Of a DNA stretch of 63,360 nucleotides, positions 62,500 to 63,360 are shown piece by piece (positions within the stretch are counted from its first letter, which is position 1; every line of letters begins with the position of its first letter). The translations under genes and the position numbers were made by a program. The notes below the pieces were generated by a model. The model was not told the DNA's origin. It saw only the letters and a program-made list of their open reading frames with translations, and searched no databases. This stretch comes from Rhodobacter sp. SGA-6-6 (GTDB lineage: Bacteria; Pseudomonadota; Alphaproteobacteria; Rhodobacterales; Rhodobacteraceae): the NCBI RefSeq assembly GCF_011043545.1, contig NZ_JAAKGP010000016.1, forward strand, positions 1-63,360, in the 5' to 3' direction.

Positions 62500-63360
62500 T
62501 CAGCCCAACAGGCGCTGCTGATCCTCAGGTCCGATCTGCACTGCCAGATGCTGGCGCAGCGCGTCCTTGCCGGTCGCCCGGAGATCATCGTTGAAATCCC
62601 CGAGCCGCGGTTCCAGCACCCGAACGGCAATCCCGACCTCGGTTGCTCTGGCGCTCAACCTCTCTGCCGCGCCTCGCCCCGCCGGATCGCGGTCGATGGC
62701 GATGTAGAGGCGCTGCAGCCCCTCCGGCAGCAGGACCGCCCCGAGGTGACCGGACGAGAGCGCCGCCCAGACGGGAAGGCCGGGCATGGCCTCGACAAGG
62801 GACAGCATGGTCTCGATGCCCTCGCCGACCACGAGGATGTCATCATGCGGGGTCAGCCTGACGGCATTGCCGAGGAGGTGACCCATGGCACGCCTCTGCG
62901 TCTCGACCCGCGCTTTTCCCTGTCCGTCAGGCGCGAGCCAGGTGCGATGCACACCCTGCAAGGCCCCTGCCCCATCGGTGACCGCGGCGATCAGCGCCGG
63001 TCTGGGGAGGCTCCGGGTCTGGCCCTCATCCCGATGCCAGCATTTCGGGTGGAAGCGCAGGGCACTCATCACTCCGCCCTGGGTCAGGCCCCGGGAGCGG
63101 AGGTAGGTGTCGGCAAGCGTGCCTGCGACCGGCACCGAGGCTGCGAAGAGCCGCGCCGCCGCTGCTGGTGTGCTACCGGGTGCCTTCGCCTTCTTTGGCA
63201 CCGGCGCATCCGGGAGGACCGGCTGCGGACGGCCCAGATGCGCCCGGGCCTCAGTGAGAAGATCGGGAAAGCGAGAGATCCCGGTCCTCTCGCGGATGAT
63301 GTCGAGAAGATCGCCATGCTCGCCCGTGGCTCCGTCGGTGTTATGTGGAATTCCACATAA
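62500..63360 (-). CDS. Toprim-domain plasmid primase-like protein (partial, 5' end outside)
   Basis: The frame is open from the stop at 62500 to the window edge (286 residues), so the gene starts outside. The N-terminal visible part reads TDGATGEHGDLLDIIRERTGISRFPDLLTEAR, then ADTYLRSRGL. The C-terminal Toprim-like part has ILVVGEGIETMLSLVEAMPGLPVWAALSSGH and LYIAIDRDPAGRGAAERL, with the Glu and Asp-x-Asp of Toprim, and ends in a FNDDLR segment. It resembles DUF7146/Toprim proteins of alphaproteobacterial plasmids, likely acting in DNA priming after transfer. The outermost residues (LCGIPHN) coincide with a perfect 20-base palindrome and no longer match the family. Confidence 0.8.
   Translation of the reverse strand, partial: LCGIPHNTDGATGEHGDLLDIIRERTGISRFPDLLTEARAHLGRPQPVLPDAPVPKKAKAPGSTPAAAARLFAASVPVAGTLADTYLRSRGLTQGGVMSALRFHPKCWHRDEGQTRSLPRPALIAAVTDGAGALQGVHRTWLAPDGQGKARVETQRRAMGHLLGNAVRLTPHDDILVVGEGIETMLSLVEAMPGLPVWAALSSGHLGAVLLPEGLQRLYIAIDRDPAGRGAAERLSARATEVGIAVRVLEPRLGDFNDDLRATGKDALRQHLAVQIGPEDQQRLLG
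63341..63360. repeat. perfect 20-base palindrome at the window edge
   Basis: TTATGTGGAATTCCACATAA reads the same on both strands over 20 bases and stands out as AT-rich. It coincides with the point where the primase-like protein loses its expected N-terminal sequence, so it may be an insertion junction, a recombination site or a regulator site. Confidence 0.5.

Noticed and set aside
1-63360. CRISPR array
   Set aside because: No series of identical 23-45 base repeats with regular unique spacers was seen anywhere; the only clustered repeats (39071-39345) are short and irregularly spaced.

Overview
The window is GC-rich and reads as an alphaproteobacterial mobile replicon, most likely a conjugative plasmid or integrated conjugative element of the Rhodobacterales. 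The evidence is an EcfG-type general-stress sigma factor and an HWE-type histidine kinase (both alphaproteobacterial hallmarks), a cyclic beta-1,2-glucan synthase, and a VirB/VirD/VirC conjugation set of the kind carried by Rhodobacterales plasmids. All identifications were made by reading the sequence; no database search was possible.

Layout. (1) 1-1.2 kb: a small conserved gene and a truncated IS91-type integrase. (2) 1.75-13.2 kb, plus strand: a tightly overlapping type IV secretion operon, in order a small unknown gene, VirB1, VirB2, VirB3, VirB4, a lipoprotein, a VirB5/lytic-transglycosylase chimera, VirB5, VirB8, VirB9, VirB10, VirB11, a small secreted protein and VirB6. (3) 13.2-34 kb: about 20 kb of cargo between the two convergent conjugation operons. 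It holds a broken IS3 transposase, galU and a 2817-residue cyclic glucan synthase, a catalase broken by a frameshift and a nonsense codon, an HWE kinase, a DUF481 outer-membrane protein, an EcfG sigma factor, a Crp/Fnr regulator, several small proteins and gene remnants. (4) 34-41.2 kb: VirD4 coupling protein, VirD2-like relaxase and MobC-like protein on the minus strand, a candidate oriT and direct-repeat region, then a VirC1/ParA-like ATPase and a VirC2-like protein on the plus strand. (5) 41.3-42.4 kb: a Fic protein behind two inverted repeats. (6) 42.4-60.7 kb, minus strand: a six-gene cluster with a WYL regulator, SNF2 helicase, very large N6-adenine methyltransferase, ArdC/IrrE-like metallopeptidase, a 2133-residue helicase-DUF1998-nuclease fusion and a RelE-like/UvrD helicase. 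(7) 60.8-63.4 kb: WGR and DUF2493 proteins, a long inverted repeat and a Toprim primase-like gene running off the right edge.

How the genes work together. VirD2, MobC and VirC1/VirC2 should process DNA at the region near 39 kb, VirD4 should dock it, and the VirB channel should export it. The cargo looks like an envelope and oxidative-stress island: GalU makes the UDP-glucose used by the glucan synthase, and galU has an exact EcfG-type promoter (GGAAC, 16 bases, CGTT) while an EcfG sigma is encoded 16 kb away. The 42-60 kb cluster shares its core (SNF2 helicase, adenine methyltransferase, helicase plus DUF1998) with DISARM class 1 and its methyltransferase/giant-helicase pairing with Druantia. 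It has a different architecture: the helicase and DUF1998 parts are fused and followed by a PD-(D/E)XK-like domain, no separate phospholipase-D gene is seen, and an ArdC/IrrE-like protein and a RelE-like/UvrD fusion are translationally linked to it. It is the best candidate here for an undescribed or poorly described system.
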